Assembly: GCA_035772405.1 (NCBI GenBank)
Contig: JAYKKM010000452.1
Location: forward strand, 467,001-531,000
Length of the DNA: 64,000 bases
Reading direction: 5' to 3'
Origin: Chrysogorgia sp. JL179-B06
Lineage: Eukaryota; Cnidaria; Anthozoa; Scleralcyonacea; Chrysogorgiidae
Every line of letters starts with the position of its first letter. Position 1 is the first letter of the stretch. Position numbers and translations under genes: made by a program. Of the stretch, positions 23,101 through 33,433 are shown piece by piece. The notes under the pieces are model-generated. The model worked only from the letters and a program-made list of their open reading frames with translations, made no database searches and had not been told where the DNA came from.

Positions 23101-23439
23101 GTGTCATGAAGATCATTCAAGGTGAACGATAACCACTATAGTTATAGACATAATAAAATACAAAAATCTAGCTAGCATCGTACCTCCATTAGATTCCATA
23201 CGGATAGTAGAAAATAGAAAAGTTTTTTCTTTATACTTACATACATCACGATTTTTTTTTTTTTTTTTTTTGAAAAGGTTAATGAAGAGAAAAATGTTGA
23301 GAAAAAAGTTTTGACGATCCAACGATGTATAAATCCATTATTTTTTATTTTTAAAAAATCAGGTGAAAATCCATTCTGAAAAAAAAAATATCAGAAACAT
23401 TTTTTTGTAAATTTTTAAATGATTTTTGTAAATTCAAAA

Positions 23440-25000
23440 AAATAATATCTTCGAATTATTGTTAATACGGAGGTGTTACTCGCCCGACATCTTGACTTGA
23501 AATGATGTTTTTTGTTTTTGGTAAGAAAATATAGTGATGAAAAACATATTAATTTTTTTGGATTGAAATGATTTAAAAAAATGTTTTGATTTTGGAAAAG
23601 GTGAAATCCTTTTTTTTTTTAAAACAGTTGAAAGAGTATAAATAGAAAGTGTTTTTTATTTTTTGAATCAGTTATACTTTTGTTCGTCTACTGTGTAGAT
23701 GCTCGCTTGAAAGTTGTACTTTTTTGTAAAAAGAAGTATGAAGCGCTTGATCCCTCCTGTGTTCTGCTGTGTTCTGTAATATTTATTTATTATTGCATTG
23801 GTGAGCATTCAACCCACAGTACACTTGTAAATAGCGACTGGTTTAGACTTAATTGTCTGGTCTTTCTATCTTTTGTAAACAATTGGGAGAAGGATGACAG
23901 GTGAGACTGGTCCATAGCGACATTCAGCTCACCGCCAGATCGATCGGTTTTTACTTGTTGTACGTTATGGGCATTTGAATATTAGCATGTGGTGAAAGAG
24001 CTAGCTAAAGCAGAACACAGTTTCACTGAAGTAGGAAATGGTTTAAAAAAAGTCAAGAGAAATAAAATCACAGAGACATGATATAGTTTTTATTAATGTA
24101 TTTGAATAAAAAATTTATAATGGTTTTAACCCTTATATATATATTTTTTTTTATTGCATTATATAATGCTAATAAGAACCCTCCTTTTTGTCTTATTTTC
24201 TTTTCCTAACCCTCTTTTGAACTGTCCTATATTTTTTATTTTTCATTTTATGTGAAAAAAACAACACAATAGGTATGTGTTCAAAAAAAATAAAATTGAT
24301 TCCTACACTTGTTCCAGGTACGGAGATGTTACTCACACGACAACTTGATCCCAAATGAACTTTCTAATGTATTATTTTCCAATAAATTATATATAAATTA
24401 TTTTCAAAAAACAGTATAATATAAATAGGAGGGTTAAAAAAGTCAAGAGAAATAAAATCAGAGAGACATGATATAGTTTTTATTAATGTAATTGAATAAA
24501 CATTTTATTAAAAAAGTTACAGCATTTAATAATTGTTTTTTTTCATAATGTTTTTTAAATCTTTTGCCTTCAAACTATCTTCACTATTATACTGAATGGG
24601 TTTGTTGAAGTCCTCGAAATACTCCTCTTTGGATGTTAATCCGTATGCGAATCCGTTCCCTTTATCGTCGTAGTCCCATATGAGAGGGGTTGGAGACCCA
24701 TATGAGAGAGGTTCTCCAGAGAGGGGTCTCCATTCATTCGTTTTTTATTCTTTCGTATCCATTTTTATTTTTTCTTCTTTCGTAGCCATTTTTATTTTTT
24801 CTTAAAAACTTCTTAAGTTTGTAGATATGCTTGGTTGTTACTACGATATAAATTTTGTCTTCTTTTTCTTTGCCTACTCCTCTTAAAAAATATAATTGAT
24901 TCCTACACTTGTTTCAGGTACGGAGATGATGTGACTCACACGACAACTTGATAGCAAATGAACTTTCTAATGTATTATTATTTTCTAATGAGAAATAACA
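23440..25000. repeat. Diverged direct repeats at left flank of the virus-like element
   Basis: Two phrases alternate. AAGTCAAGAGAAATAAAATC with its following ~50 bp is at 24050 and 24443. CTACACTTG-TACGGAGATG-ACAACTTGAT with a following AAATGAACTTTCTAATGTAT is at 24302 and 24900, with a more diverged form at 23465-23510. They suggest two or three tandem copies of a ~0.6 kb AT-rich block where the element meets the host. Confidence 0.6.
24523..24690 (-). pseudogene. Small coding relic, unknown
   Basis: The minus strand has an open stretch ending in a stop at about 24523 whose product reads IWDYDDKGNGFAYGLTSKEE and then DFNKPIQYNSEDSLKAKDL. The composition is protein-like and acidic. Its start is lost in a palindromic CTCTC/GAGAG stretch near 24690-24730. 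No family recognised. Confidence 0.3.
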
Positions 25001-25257
25001 TATAAAATATAACTACTGCATGACTGATTGTTATTACTCTTTATATGATTTATTATATATGATTAAACTTTTTTTATGGTACTTTTTAAGTTTTTTTATG
25101 ATATTATAAGCTTTTTAAGAAACAAAATAGTATATCCATTATACAAATGAGTATTTTGTTATCAATTCTTATATATTTATTTTATGATTTTTTGAGAAAA
25201 ACAAATAGTATATAAGTGGTTTTTTAAACTATCATTTACACATTTTTCAATCTGACA

Positions 25258-26414
25258 ATGTCGTTGAAAAGAGTTAATAAAAGTTCAATTGAGCAAGATA
25301 ATGAAGATGAACAAATGATCAACATTAAAGTGATATTGAAACTCGTTTATTTTATACAATATTTTCGTAACAGATACATTGGCTTATTATTTGCAGTCTG
25401 TGATTTATGTCACTATTATTATGGAGGGTATATAGCCTGTATTGAACTTGATGTACCAAAAGTCGGTGTACTCAGGAATTTAATCAGTAAATATGGATAT
25501 TGTCGCTTCGCATGTATAAAAAAAAACCAAAACTGTCGAAGAAATAAAGAAGACAAAGAAGAAGAAGACAAAGAAGAAGCATACAAATAATGAATACATT
25601 GATTGGGAAATTGTAACTGATTTACAAGGATATATAATTCCTGTAGTTCATTCACAACGAAAATATTTTATTCGTGGAGAAAAATGTTGTTATGGTTATA
25701 CGAGAATTTATTGAAATCTGTTTTTCATTTAAACGATTATCATACAGATCAATTTTTATTGATATTCCAACAGTTATATATCCAAGATATGATCTTTATC
25801 ATTTTATTTCATTCACTATTAATGATCACAAATATACTAATTTTCCAATTCCTAAACCCCTTGGATATGGAGGTTCTTATCTTTGTAATGTCATACGTAA
25901 GCTTAAGTTATGTTTTGATAGACAATTTATATATGTTTGTCTTTATTTATTTTTTTTAGATCCATTTTATTTGAGTGCTAGTTTTGATTATCTTGATGAT
26001 ATTGATATTTTTGAAAAAATAGTTTATCAATTAGCAAGTTGCTTTATTTTCTTTTGTGAAAATCATAACCCTATATCAATGATTAAATTAAATGATGGTG
26101 AGGTTTATAAATATGACCTCGATAAGCTAATTAAAATAATAACAAAATCGAATTCTCCCCCTATTCCATGTTGTTTTAAAAACTGTCGTAAATATTCTTA
26201 TTGGTTTAAAATGTATTATGAAACAAGTGTAAAAACTAAGTTTAAAATAAGTTTATTTTCTGATTTAGTAAAACATAATAGTATACAAAATAATAGACCC
26301 ATTATTTTACACTTTGATCGACCGTATTTGGATATATTACATAATAAGGATATAATGGTGACGATTAGATCAGATATTAGTAAGTCAAATGCTTTTTTAT
26401 TAAGAGTGTTATAG
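25258..26414 (+). pseudogene. End gene, left copy (unknown function; paralogue of 56370-57283)
   Basis: A gene of about 380 codons with frame breaks near 25520 and 25675. The C-terminal half shares with the minus-strand gene at 56370-57283 the block SCFIFFCENHNPI (there ASCFIFYCHKHNPI), a GYGGSYLCNVI / GFGKDSL block, and Cys pairs after CCFKNCRK (there ECRYKNCNG). The N-terminal segment YYYGGYIACIELDVPKVGVL aligns with GYLQGVVYLKEARDD of the other copy. That copy resembles the HLQG region of rolling-circle Rep (HUH) proteins, with the first His absent, so any link is speculative. TATATAAG lies 42 bp before the ATG. Function unknown. Confidence 0.6.
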
Positions 26415-26484
26415 AATCATATGACATTACGTATGAAGATCCTGTTAATATTATTTATTATTTACAATGGCTTGTAAAAATGTA

Positions 26485-26681
26485 TTAGATTATTTTACAT
26501 ATTTCAAAAAATATATTCCATATATTGGAAAACCAAGTTGTTTGTTTTATTTTCTCGTTGGGGAACAATATTGTTTTTAGATGTGAATTTCTAAAATCAA
26601 AAATTGTTTGATGTACAAATAATTTTATAACTTTGACCATATCATTATTGATCATTTCTTTATTTTTAAAAGAGCATATGA
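26485..26681 (-). pseudogene. Coding relic cut by a MITE
   Basis: The minus strand reads SFKNKEMINNDMVKVIKLFV and WFSNIWNIFFEICKII to a stop at 26485. It is open up to the MITE inserted at 26682. It may be the tail of the minus-strand gene that begins at 28290, with two MITEs and about 0.5 kb of other sequence between. No family recognised. Confidence 0.25.
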
Positions 26682-27135
26682 TTAACTCTTTCCCTACGGG
26701 CGCAGTTAAAATGGGTCGTTGATGACCCGCAAAGTCGTCAATCGAAAAACACGGCACGCGGTAATGCAAGATTAAAAATTGAAATTCGACAAGCGCCAGG
26801 AACATGAAATCCACGCACACGCCAAGTTTGATTTGATTTCATAAACAACTCTACGATTGGTGGCATTTTGAGTTTTCAAGATGCTATGCGGGCGTGCAAG
26901 ATGGCCTTTTCTGGAAAAATGTATATTTTTCAACCTGATTTATGATAATTAATGCTAATTTATATTAACATAATGTCTTTTGTTCGGAAAATTTAAAAGA
27001 ACAAGTAAAAGCCGGATTATTGGGCTTCCAGAAAATGTATAGCTTTCGCAACAGTTATGGTTATTTCAAGAGATATCAATAGAACAACGTGGTCGTTCAA
27101 TTTTTGATGTTTTTCAGCCGTAGGGAAAGAGTTAA
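26682..27135. mobile_element. TTAA-type MITE, copy 1 (454 bp)
   Basis: Begins TTAACTCTTTCCCTACGGGC and ends CCGTAGGGAAAGAGTTAA, a ~17 bp terminal inverted repeat with TTAA on each side. It is as long as copy 2 at 27625 and differs from it at only a handful of positions. TTAA targeting points to a piggyBac-type transposase acting in trans. No ORF of its own. Confidence 0.9.
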
Positions 27136-27624
27136 TAAGCAATAATAGGTAAATTGAAAATAATCGAAGAAAAAGCGTGAAAGGAAAAGCAGTTTATTAT
27201 CTGTTGAATTGAAAATAATCAATGTAAATACAGTTTAACAAAGCAAAAAAATGGTCAGTGACAAAAAATGAACCCCCTTCTCTGCTCCCCTCTACCCCCC
27301 TCAATGAGAGGAATTATGTAAGGGTTACCCGAAGCAGAGTCTCTGCAGAGATCCCACCCGCACCGGTCCATCCGCACGGGAGCTCATACTTTTAAATATA
27401 TACGCAAGCTATCTATACACTACAAAGACAATAGGTTCTGTGCACGTGGGTCAAAAAGGTCAAAATTCAGGTCAAAATTCACCGTGTTTAGAAATGTAGG
27501 AAATAATTCACCAAATTGGCTTAAAATTTGATATGTGTGTTGTTTAGCCGACTTACAACGATGATGAAAAATTCAGGCGAAAATATAAAATTGATCGATG
27601 CGAAAAAATATCGGCCATTCTATA
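27136..27624. other. Sequence between the two MITEs
   Basis: Less AT-rich than its surroundings (CCCCTCTACCCCCC, CCGCACCGGTCCATCCGCAC). No gene recognised; perhaps host DNA brought in with an older insertion. Confidence 0.35.
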
Positions 27625-28078
27625 TTAACTCTTTCCCTACGGGCGCAGTTAAAATGGGTCGTTGATGACCCGCAAAGTAGTCAATCGAAAAACACGGCAC
27701 ACGGTAATGCAAGATTAAAAATTGAAATTCGACAAGCGCCAGGAACATGAAATCCACGCACACGCCAAGTTTGATTTGATTTCATAAACAACTCTACGAT
27801 TGGTGGCATTTTGAGTTTTCAAGATGCTATGCGGGCGTGCAAGATGGCCTTTTCTGGAAAAATGTAAAATTTTCAACCTGATTTATGATAATTAATGCTA
27901 ATTTATATTAACATAATGTGTTTTGTTCGGGAAATTTAAAAGAACAAGTAAAAGCCGGATTATTGGGCTTCCAGAAAATGTATAGCTTTCGCAACAGTTA
28001 TGGTTATTTCAAGAGATATCAATAGAACAACGTGGTCGTTCAATTTTTGATGTTTTTCAGCCGTAGGGAAAGAGTTAA
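27625..28078. mobile_element. TTAA-type MITE, copy 2 (454 bp)
   Basis: Same family, orientation and ends as copy 1, again flanked by TTAA. Near-identity of two copies less than 1 kb apart implies recent mobility or local duplication. Confidence 0.9.
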
Positions 28079-28089
28079 AGCATAATATG

Positions 28090-28290
28090 CTAAGATTTGT
28101 CCAATTTCATGTCTTTCCATTGAATTATATAAATCAACCATTTGATGTGATGTTTTATGAAAACAAATATATGCTGTTTAAAAAAATTCTCTTGTTCCTC
28201 AACACATTTCCATATACTTTTTTCCATGGATTTATTGATATATATTTCAAAATGACCCAGTTCTTGTACAGTAATATTCCACACATCCAT
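28090..28290 (-). CDS. Unknown 66-aa frame, probably truncated
   Basis: ATG-started minus-strand frame (MDVWNITVQELGHFEIYINK at the start) with typical soluble-protein composition. Its downstream end abuts the MITE at 28078, so the gene may have been cut. No family recognised. Confidence 0.3.
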   Translation of the reverse strand: MDVWNITVQELGHFEIYINKSMEKSIWKCVEEQENFFKQHIFVFIKHHIKWLIYIIQWKDMKLDKS

Positions 28291-28331
28291 TTTTTATTGT
28301 AATGAATTTTTATTTACAAAAAACATTCTAT

Positions 28332-28596
28332 TTATACACTTATTTTTTTTGTTTTTTTCTTATTCATACAATTTTGTTTTCTTTTTTCTTCTTTATTAAT
28401 ATCAAGAACATATCGTTTTGCCATTAAATCACAGATTATTTTTTTTGGAACGCCAATGCAAATATTTTTTATTTATATAAAGTTTATCAGAATGTAATGC
28501 TTCTAATTCCCGAAATTTATTATGTTGTGTACATATATAATAAATTGTTACACGTTTTTCTTCATGGGCATATTCACACTTTTTTTCTCGTTTCAT
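28332..28596 (-). pseudogene. Small basic protein, unknown, frameshifted
   Basis: Starts MKREKKCEYAHEEKRVTIYY. After a frame change near 28460 it continues KNICIGVPKKIICDLMAKRY and ends in a Lys-rich tail (KKKTKKISV). About 88 codons. It follows the Pro-rich gene by only 5 bp, so the two may be co-transcribed. No family recognised. Confidence 0.45.
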
Positions 28597-28601
28597 ATTA
28601 A

Positions 28602-29392
28602 TTAATGCTGGTTTAAAACATTTTTTTTAAGTGGCGGTTCGTTATCATCATCATCATCATCATCATTAGCATTTATTTCTTCAGCATCTTGTTGTGGCGG
28701 TGTCGGCGGGATAGGAGATAATGTTGGTACAAATGTATTTGTAAATTGATCCACTAATTGCATTAGAATGTTGTTTTGTTCATTGTTATTTGGAAGAATA
28801 TTTGTTGATGGGGTTAGATCGTCACATAGTTGTGTTAAACACTGTGAAGGAGTTACCGTGAATAGAGGTTGTTGTAAACTCGAAGCTGGTGGTAGCGGTA
28901 TTTGATTATTATTAAAGTAATCAATTGACATATCGAAATCGTAGTTGTTGAGATCTGGTTGTAATATAGCCTGCGGTGGTGTTATAGGTTCATAGGTAGG
29001 CGATGATTGCCAACTGTGTACTTGTGAAATGATAGGGCTATCTGTCACTATGATTTCCTTTTTCGGTATACGCGGTAATGGTGGAGGAGGAAGACTTGCT
29101 TGAGGTGAAACGATAGATGAACTACAGTTTGTTTGGCGTGGAGGTGAAGCGAAACGTCTTTTTTTAATCATTTGTTGAATACTGATTTTCTTGGATGAGC
29201 GAATTTCTTTTAAAATTTCAGAAGGTTTACGGGTATCTTGTTCATCGTCTGATAAACTCCAACCATTCATGAGAATTATTTGTTGATATTTTTTCTTTCC
29301 AGAAGCATTTTTGATATATATTTTCCAGGTCTTTTGGCAATTACTTTTCCTCTTTCCGTGATATTTTTCTTAACCTGTTTTACGCGAGCCAT
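28602..29392 (-). CDS. Pro-rich, acidic-tailed protein of the virus-like element
   Basis: From the ATG at 29392 the start is strongly basic (MARVKQVKKNITERGKVIAK); one frame change near 29310 leads into NASGKKKYQQIILMNGWSLS. From 29270 the frame is open for 222 codons: Ser/Pro-rich segments (PPPPLPRIP, SPIPPTPPQQ), Asn/Gln-rich parts, then an Asp run and a basic end (DDDDDDDNEPPLKK). The composition suggests an intrinsically disordered virion or regulatory protein. A TATAAAA box lies about 45 bp before the ATG. No homologue recognised. Confidence 0.5.
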
Positions 29393-29774
29393 TTTCGTAT
29401 TGTGAATGAATTTTTTAAAAAATCAAGGTTTTTTATAATATTGGGTTCAAAAAATATAGCAATATCATTGGTTTTATATTTAAATGATAATAGCGGATGT
29501 TACCCTATACGGTAATCATTATGGAATAATGTAAGATTTGACCTTGGTTTGCCTCTCTAAAAAAAGATTGATCATAACCATTTCCTAATAAGGAATCATT
29601 ATGGACTAACCTTGACTACCGTCATTAAAAATTATGTAGAGAATTTTTGGTTGTTATTTTTAAATATTTTTGAGAGATTTTAGTCTGGCCCCGTTCGTTT
29701 CTACAATAAATATTGTAGACAAATTTTTAAGGAATAAAAATATAAATGTTAAGTTTTTTAATCAACCTATATAA
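29393..29774. promoter_or_regulatory. Gene-free spacer with divergent TATA boxes
   Basis: TATAAAAAA on the minus strand (about 29437-29429) fits the Pro-rich gene. CTATATAAATG at 29767-29777 abuts the small plus-strand ORF. Two GGTAATCATTATGGA / GGAATCATTATGGA phrases repeat at 29510 and 29591. Confidence 0.4.
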
Positions 29775-29975
29775 ATGCAACAATATTATTTTTCTTACCT
29801 GTATTTAATTATGGCTAAAAGCACTAAAATTTATTATAAATATTATTTGAATAGTTTTGAGTTATATAAACACTGGAAAAATGTTCATTTAATTTTGATC
29901 AACTGTATCAAAACGCGCAATAAAGGTTATTGTGTTGTATTTGAGATCAAAGAGGTTTGGGCAATGGATGCTTAA
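29775..29975 (+). CDS. Hypothetical 66-aa protein
   Basis: Open frame with Tyr/Lys-rich composition (YYKYYLNSFELYKHWKNVHL). No family recognised; reality uncertain. Confidence 0.25.
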   Translation: MQQYYFSYLYLIMAKSTKIYYKYYLNSFELYKHWKNVHLILINCIKTRNKGYCVVFEIKEVWAMDA

Positions 29976-30089
29976 ATAAAATATGTGTTTACTTATATTC
30001 CTTGGGATGTTAGTTATATGATTGGAATATCTGTACGATTTCTTACGGATCGTTGTTTGGTAGAAAGGGAATAAAAGGGAATTGTTTTA

Positions 30090-30416
30090 ATGATTTATCT
30101 TCATTCAGTGATTTACCTTCATGATATGATGACTACCTTTAGCTATCGACCCTTGTTCAGTGAAGAGATTCATAGTGTCATGCTGGCAAACAACATAGAA
30201 CACCCTATGTTCTGCAATTTGTGTGAATTAGCCCAATATTATTCACGCATTCAGTTCCAGTTGCTTGAGTGTACGAAAATTGATTTGTTGCCTCTTGCTC
30301 GTGTTGAACGAAATGATTTATATAAATTATTATTTTTATGGGATGATAACAAGGATGGTAAAAAGTATATATATATAGCTACACGTCAGATGATCATTCA
30401 TCGAAGATTGGGATGA
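30090..30416 (+). CDS. Hypothetical 108-aa protein
   Basis: The frame has protein-like composition (SEEIHSVMLANNIEHPMFCN, LLPLARVERNDLYKLLFLWD) and ends at 30416, nine bases before the next frame starts. The two may be one gene split by a frameshift. No family recognised. Confidence 0.4.
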   Translation: MIYLHSVIYLHDMMTTFSYRPLFSEEIHSVMLANNIEHPMFCNLCELAQYYSRIQFQLLECTKIDLLPLARVERNDLYKLLFLWDDNKDGKKYIYIATRQMIIHRRLG

Positions 30417-30425
30417 ATATTTATT

Positions 30426-30665
30426 TTGCTGTCAATGGCCCAACTGGAATTGTTACTAAAGTTACAGAATCAAGCTGAATTAATTGATTTTATGCCCTTT
30501 CAAATATTGAGTACACAACGAATACTCCGTTTAATTGCTTCAACACCCATTCCAAAGACTGTACCAGACGATATACAAATGTATCATTTATATTTTAAAG
30601 ACGAAAGTAATGAACAGTATTATAAGACATACTTTGATTCATCTCAAGATGAGAAGATGGGTTAA
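30426..30665 (+). CDS. Hypothetical 79-aa protein
   Basis: Follows closely on the previous frame and shares its strand. Contains LLLKLQNQAELIDFMPFQIL and TPIPKTVPDDIQMYHLYFKD. Could be the C-terminal part of the same protein. Confidence 0.4.
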   Translation: MLSMAQLELLLKLQNQAELIDFMPFQILSTQRILRLIASTPIPKTVPDDIQMYHLYFKDESNEQYYKTYFDSSQDEKMG

Positions 30666-30851
30666 ACTATATATCTTAGCGATCAGTATCAATTTGTTTA
30701 TCGTTAGTTTTGCTAACAAATAGGTAAAACAATGTATACGTATATCTTAAATTATTATTTTGACCGCACCTTAAAAATATTGTATATTTTGGGGCCGTTG
30801 TCTTGAATTTTTAGACTTTCTTAAGTGGTTTATTATTCTATACTGTCATAA

Positions 30852-31055
30852 CCAAATAAGGTCCTGATACTACCCATGTTGTTCACGTGTACGTGCACCA
30901 GGAACATCCGACGGTTTGAACTTTGGAATATTAAAATATTATCGAATGTTCGAGTGCGATATTCTACCCATTCATGACCAAATAAGGTAATGACCCTGAC
31001 GACCCCATTGACGTCAAAGGGGTTGTCCCTTGATACAGGGACGCGATTATAAAAG
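30852..31055 (+). promoter_or_regulatory. Promoter with two CArG boxes, a CRE and a TATA box
   Basis: CCAAATAAGG, a perfect CC(A/T)6GG serum-response-factor site, is at 30852-30861 and again at 30978-30987, each inside the longer phrase ACCAAATAAGGT. TGACGTCA, a perfect cAMP-response element, is at 31009-31016, and TATAAAAG at 31048-31055. The gene starts at 31135, about 80 bp beyond the TATA box. CACGTGTACGTG (an E-box) is near 30896. This set is that of animal immediate-early promoters such as c-fos. The stretch is less AT-rich than the genes around it. Function is inferred from motifs only. Confidence 0.6.
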
Positions 31056-31134
31056 GCGAGTGCGTGCTCGAAACTGGGTAATAACCATCTAAGAGCAAGA
31101 GAGAGAAGAACCAACAATTTTTAAAGTATACCAA

Positions 31135-32080
31135 ATGGCGCATCAAGTGGATTCAGATGAATTTGATTTGGACGACTACTACCCACCAGCGAGACAATAG
31201 CCAGAGACGAGCGACACAACAGCCAGAGACTAAAGCCAGAGACTACAACCAGAGACTACATCCAGAGACTACAGCCAGAGACTACAGCCAGAGACGACTG
31301 CCAGAGACGACTGCCAGAGACTACAGCCAGAGACGAATGAGTACAACCAACCGAATGTCTACTACCAGAATTCTCCATAACCTGAATCCAGAAACGACAT
31401 GAGTGTTGATGAACTTTATGCAGGTATATACGATTGTCCATTTAATAAAGTTAAAGAAGTTTTATCATATAAAAACGTTTATTTTATATTAATGAAATCA
31501 CTCATATTATGCATGCAGAATGTTATCAATTCAAGGGGGAAAAAACCAGTTATCGGGAAGTATCTATTGTTGATCTGAAAACTGGAAAAGATTTTGTATA
31601 TCAATGCTATGACGAAACCTTAAAAAATTATTATGGATTATCCAAAAGGGAACGTTCCGTTGTTTCTTTTCAATTCAAATGCCATGGACTCATTTATTAT
31701 AATCAAAAACAATCTAATGTATATTTTAATCAAAAAGAACTTATAAACAGATTATCGTTTTTATTTCGTAAAGTGTTTTCACCTAATGCAATTATCGGGT
31801 ATAAGGGGGGGATAAAGAATCATATATTGTCAAATTATTAAAACCTAGGGTATCTTTATCATGTATTAATCTTGAATATTTAGGCATTCCTAAGTACGAA
31901 CATTTACTTAATTTTTACAAACTTGAACCGAAAAATTGCTGGTACCATGTAAAAAAAGCTACTACTTGACATTATCATTGTAGCTTGTGTGAATGTATAT
32001 TATTTGCTGCATATTTGTATCGTGTACTCAATCGATCGAGGAATGAACAGTTTATGCTTGTTAAGTATAATAATGTATTT
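31135..32080 (+). pseudogene. KGG-motif protein of the virus-like element, broken
   Basis: Starts MAHQVDSDEFDLDDYYPPAR, then passes through a Gln/Arg/Glu/Thr repeat tract (31190-31345) with stops and shifts. It resumes at MSVDELYAGIYDCPFNKVKE and continues with CHGLIYYN, AIIGYKGG, then, after a shift near 31805, CINLEYLGIPKYEHLL and C..H...HC.LCE near the end. A YKGG..E...L...NLE..G.P K...L ...C..H....HC...E layout recalls uncharacterised invertebrate proteins that I remember as linked to mobile elements and perhaps RNase-H-like nucleases; I cannot confirm this. The preceding promoter is unusual (see its entry). Confidence 0.5.
31190..31345. repeat. Tandem repeats of GACTACAGCCAGAGA
   Basis: About ten imperfect copies of a 15-16 bp unit inside the coding region of the KGG-motif gene. 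Length changes here explain part of its broken frame. Confidence 0.8.
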
Positions 32081-32701
32081 TAATTTTTAAAAAAACGTTT
32101 CTCTGCTGAAAAAATTTTCTGTTAAAAATCACAAAGATATAGGGTAAAAAATAATAATAATCATGTAGAGTTAATCATGAAAAGAAAAGGGTAAAGAATC
32201 CTTTTTTTAATGAATTGAGACTATAAAAAACAATAAAATATCATATTTTTTTCTCTCTTTCTCTCAGATGGTTATTCAATTATTTTTTAATAAGTGAAAC
32301 TCTACAAGTTTATTAAAATATTCTCAATATCTTTTGGATTTTTTTAAAAAAAAAGATTTAATCAATTTATTAAAGAAAAATTTATTTACTTTCAGAATCA
32401 CAAAGATTGAAAAAGAAATTAAAGCATTCATATGTTTTGAAAATGAAACGGTCATTAAGACGTATTAATTTTGTAAAGGAAATTGATATTATGAAATTTA
32501 ATTTATATATTTTTATTTCAGGAGAGAAAAGTTTTTTAAAAAATAAAATAGTTTTAGAAACAATATCGAAATTTAAATATTTGAAAAATGAAACTTGTAT
32601 TCATATAATTTCAAATTGTTAATTGTCGATATATATAAAATTTGTTTACACAAGAAAAAACTGTGTTGCGTTTTTTGTTTTTTGAAAGAGTAAATTAAAA
32701 A
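32081..32701. other. AT-rich spacer with weak coding relics
   Basis: A 71-codon frame (32407-32622, Lys/Ile-rich) exists but lacks a recognisable pattern. TATATAAAA at 32631-32640 may serve the next gene. Confidence 0.35.
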
Positions 32702-33389
32702 ATGAATCCGAAAAAAATTATTCATCAAACTGAACGATGTTGGCTTTATCATCCAAAAAAAGATCATACAATTGCTTTAAAAAAAATATTACTCAAAAAT
32801 ATGGTTTTCGAGCAGTATCTTGGAGGGAAGGAGTAATACCTACATCTTTAGTTAATAAGAATTATAAAATTAATATCAATACTACAACTCCTGGTTTGTT
32901 TACTGATTATTCCCTAACATATAATAATATTGATCCATCAACTACCGTTAACCCTTCAAAACTTTTTGATACAGAAGAATATAAAATACAAAGAAAATTA
33001 GATTGGAACCGACGAAAAATAATTCATAGTATTGATGTAAAAATTGAAAATAATATTAGTGAACAATATCAAGACGCATTGGGATGGTCTATTCTGCAAG
33101 TTAAAAAAACTGTTTTTCATGATGGCTATGGATCATGGGCTGCACATAAATCAGAAAAATATTTTGCTGATAATCAATTGTTTATTGATCCATATAGAAA
33201 TTTATTTAATAAAAGTATCCGTTTTACTGATTTGCTTATAATTTACCTGCTGACGAAGATTTCATTTTGATTCAAAATATTGCTTTTTTAGGAAAAAATT
33301 TTCTACTCGATAACAATATATTTTGGGCAGAAGCTGATAAACCCTATATTGAATATGATATTAATATTATTTATTCCGATGGGTATTAA
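32702..33389 (+). pseudogene. Unknown ~230-aa protein of the virus-like element
   Basis: ATG at 32702 (MNPKKIIHQTERCWLYHPKK), shift near 32800 into YGFRAVSWREGVIPTSLVNK, open to about 33240, then a shift to YNLPADEDFILIQNIAFLGK and EADKPYIEYDINIIYSDGY before a stop. Balanced composition with many aromatic residues and alternating hydrophobics suggests a beta-rich, perhaps structural, protein. No family recognised. Confidence 0.5.
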
Positions 33390-33433
33390 AATGAGTATAT
33401 ATAAATTGTGTACATTTAATGTGAGTGAGTGAT

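Noticed and set aside
26485..26820. A 111-codon minus-strand frame taken as one gene
   Set aside because: Its upstream 135 bp lie inside the MITE at 26682-27135; only the part below 26682 can be old coding sequence.
28602..29270. LxCxE (Rb-binding) motif in the Pro-rich protein
   Set aside because: The sequence near residue 170 of this frame is QLCDDL, with L directly before C and no E at the right place.
30833..31117. A 94-codon minus-strand frame
   Set aside because: It runs antisense through the CArG/CRE/TATA promoter and has no motif; a chance frame in less AT-rich sequence.
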